From assembly GCA_900768545.1 (NCBI GenBank), contig CAAGDD010000006.1, forward strand, positions 51,568-115,567: a DNA stretch of 64,000 nt, written 5' to 3'. Positions 62,932 through 64,000 of this stretch are shown piece after piece; the stretch's first letter is position 1; every line of letters begins with the position of its first letter. Under the pieces are notes generated by a model, which saw only the letters and a list, made by a program, of their open reading frames with translations, was not told the DNA's origin and made no database searches. The position numbers were made by a program, and so were the translations under genes. This stretch comes from Clostridia bacterium (GTDB lineage Bacteria; Bacillota; Clostridia; Christensenellales; UBA1242).

Positions 62932-63417
62932 ATGTCAAATAGTGATTTAATTAACGAATTAATATCAAAAGAATTTGAACAACAATATTTTGAAGAATGC
63001 AAACATATATGGCAAAATTATGTTCCACTAAAAGGTAAATCAAACTGTTTACAGGGTGAATTGTTAAGAGAAATAGAAAAAATACGATGTGAAGCACAAG
63101 ATAATGGGAATATTAATTGGGATAAAGAGTTTACTCATTTTTGTGAATTTATAACACAAAACCTAGTAAATCAGCCAATTTTTTCAGAAAATGAAAAACA
63201 AAAAATTTATGTAATAATGAACTATATTAAAGAATGTGGACTATATGCTCAACAATACAATAAAGGAAAAATAACAGATGATGATGTTATTCCAGAAAAA
63301 CTTGCATATACAAAAGATAATTTATATGATATTATTTGTGATTTTATAGGAAAATTACAAAACAAACATCCAGAACCAATCAATTATAGTTTAAACATGA
63401 AATCAATAAAAAGGTAA
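62932..63417 (+). CDS. 161-aa protein of unknown function, possible immunity protein
   Basis: Mostly helical, with no membrane segment. CLQGELLREIEKIRCEAQDNGNINWD, FCEFI and IPEKLAYTKDNLYDIICDFIG are block-like conserved stretches that I recall from small proteins scattered among polymorphic-toxin immunity clusters, but I cannot name the family. ATG has AAGGAGAAGGAAAT. Codon use is AT-rich, unlike the next gene. The next gene begins 9 nt after its stop. Confidence 0.55.
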   Translation: MSNSDLINELISKEFEQQYFEECKHIWQNYVPLKGKSNCLQGELLREIEKIRCEAQDNGNINWDKEFTHFCEFITQNLVNQPIFSENEKQKIYVIMNYIKECGLYAQQYNKGKITDDDVIPEKLAYTKDNLYDIICDFIGKLQNKHPEPINYSLNMKSIKR

Positions 63418-63426
63418 TGCAAAGAT

Positions 63427-64000
63427 ATGAGCGTCTCAAACGATAAAATAGAAAAGTACTTAAAACTTGCTAAAAAGAAACCACAGTATTATGTCAAATT
63501 AGGCGATTTGTATTCCGATGACGGCGATTTCAAAACCGCAACGACGTACTATCAAAAAGCCGTTGACAACGGCATTTTGGCATATACTGTTCTTGGCGAC
63601 ACTTGGGGCTACTGCTCTCAATACAAAAAAGCATTCGACGCTTATACGGAGGGCGCAAACAAAGGCGAAGCGGAGTGTTTTGCCCGTCTCGGATTTTGCT
63701 ATGAAACCGGTTATGTAAAAATCGATATTCAAAAAGCAATCGAGTGTTACGTCAAAGCCTCCGATTTGGGTGTCGCGGCAGCGGCAAGATCTCTCGGCGA
63801 TTTGTATTATTTCAATACGCCGATTGAAGATTCCGAGATCAAATACGTCAAAAACGCGCTGAAATGCTACGAGCGTGCTTTTTACCTCGGAGATATAGAG
63901 GTTGCAAAGAAGATAGGCTTTATCTACTTAAACAATGAAGAACTGAAAGACGTTCCCAAAGCCATAGAGTGGTACGAAAAGGGATTGAGCCTTGGCGATC
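63427..64000 (+). CDS. Sel1-like repeat (TPR) protein, 5' part
   Basis: The frame starts at ATG 63427 and is open to the right edge (191 codons seen). It holds about five Sel1-like repeats: YYVKLGDLYSDDGDFKTATT, YQKAVDNG, YTVLGDTWG, CFARLGFCYETGY, IECYVKASDLGVAAAARSLG and CYERAFYLGD, with the A-x-x-L-G-x-x-Y pattern. Such repeats make helical solenoids for protein contacts. Codon use is markedly different (TAC, GTC, GCG, CTC, CCC) and GC-richer than the neighbours, a sign of separate origin. It continues outside the window. Confidence 0.85.
   Translation, partial: MSVSNDKIEKYLKLAKKKPQYYVKLGDLYSDDGDFKTATTYYQKAVDNGILAYTVLGDTWGYCSQYKKAFDAYTEGANKGEAECFARLGFCYETGYVKIDIQKAIECYVKASDLGVAAAARSLGDLYYFNTPIEDSEIKYVKNALKCYERAFYLGDIEVAKKIGFIYLNNEELKDVPKAIEWYEKGLSLGD

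Overview
The window is a stretch of AT-rich chromosome from a low-GC Gram-positive bacterium, most likely an uncultured gut-type member of the Clostridia. This placement is an inference from several signals. Gene neighbourhoods are Firmicutes-like: mrnC-rlmB-sigH; rpmE-DUF1385-prmC-prfA; rpsF-ssb-rpsR; and a CIRCE-controlled hrcA-grpE-dnaK-dnaJ operon. Shine-Dalgarno sites are strong (AGGAGG type), promoters are close to TTGACA-N17-TATAAT, a HelD-type helicase is present, and TGA is used as a normal stop (standard code 11).

Layout. 1-13.6 kb (+ strand): the end of an HD hydrolase, a 740-aa membrane-anchored unknown, tRNA-Leu(CAG) on the opposite strand, a TrmA/RlmD-type rRNA methyltransferase, then a two-gene unit of a 356-aa anchored protein and a 2645-aa giant surface protein ending in InlB-type repeats. 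13.7-26.9 kb (- strand): metG, hisS, an AT-rich gap with a dense cluster of DnaA-box-like 9-mers, helD, gyrA, gyrB, a HipA-like kinase candidate, tRNA-fMet with tRNA-derived debris, and a polytopic membrane protein. 27-38 kb: a DUF4417 protein, a GlnRS with altered signature motifs, a small membrane protein, sigH-rlmB-mrnC, ychF and a 1405-aa protein with a proline-rich linker and coiled coil. 38.4-51.6 kb: secA, an HD_3 hydrolase, an Xre/membrane-protein divergon, rpsF-ssb-rpsR-rpmE, a DUF1385-PrmC fusion with prfA, a VirB2-like pilin, a newly spotted 58-aa ORF, an ArsR regulator, queH-lepB, HU and a small Cys-containing protein. 52-57 kb: the CIRCE heat-shock operon, in which GrpE carries a His/Cys-rich extension and a short pyrophosphatase lies between dnaK and dnaJ. 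57-61.5 kb: rubrerythrin, a CYTH-like protein, a GPH-family transporter, a lipoprotein and a membrane protein. 61.9-64 kb: an accessory patch (SUFU-domain protein, YhbY-like protein, an unknown, and a Sel1-repeat protein running off the edge) that resembles the immunity side of a polymorphic-toxin locus.

Most genes are housekeeping: translation (metG, hisS, glnS, prfA, prmC, ribosomal proteins), DNA topology, secretion (secA, lepB), stress and RNA processing. Points most worth a second look are the DnaA-box cluster beside helD/gyrAB, the metal-binding-looking GrpE extension, the GlnRS with changed HIGH and KMSKS motifs, several genes whose -10 box lies only 6-8 nt before the start codon (leaderless mRNAs), tRNA-fMet-derived repeats, the DUF1385-PrmC fusion, and the immunity-like island at the right edge. 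No CRISPR array, insertion sequence, prophage module or rRNA gene was seen.
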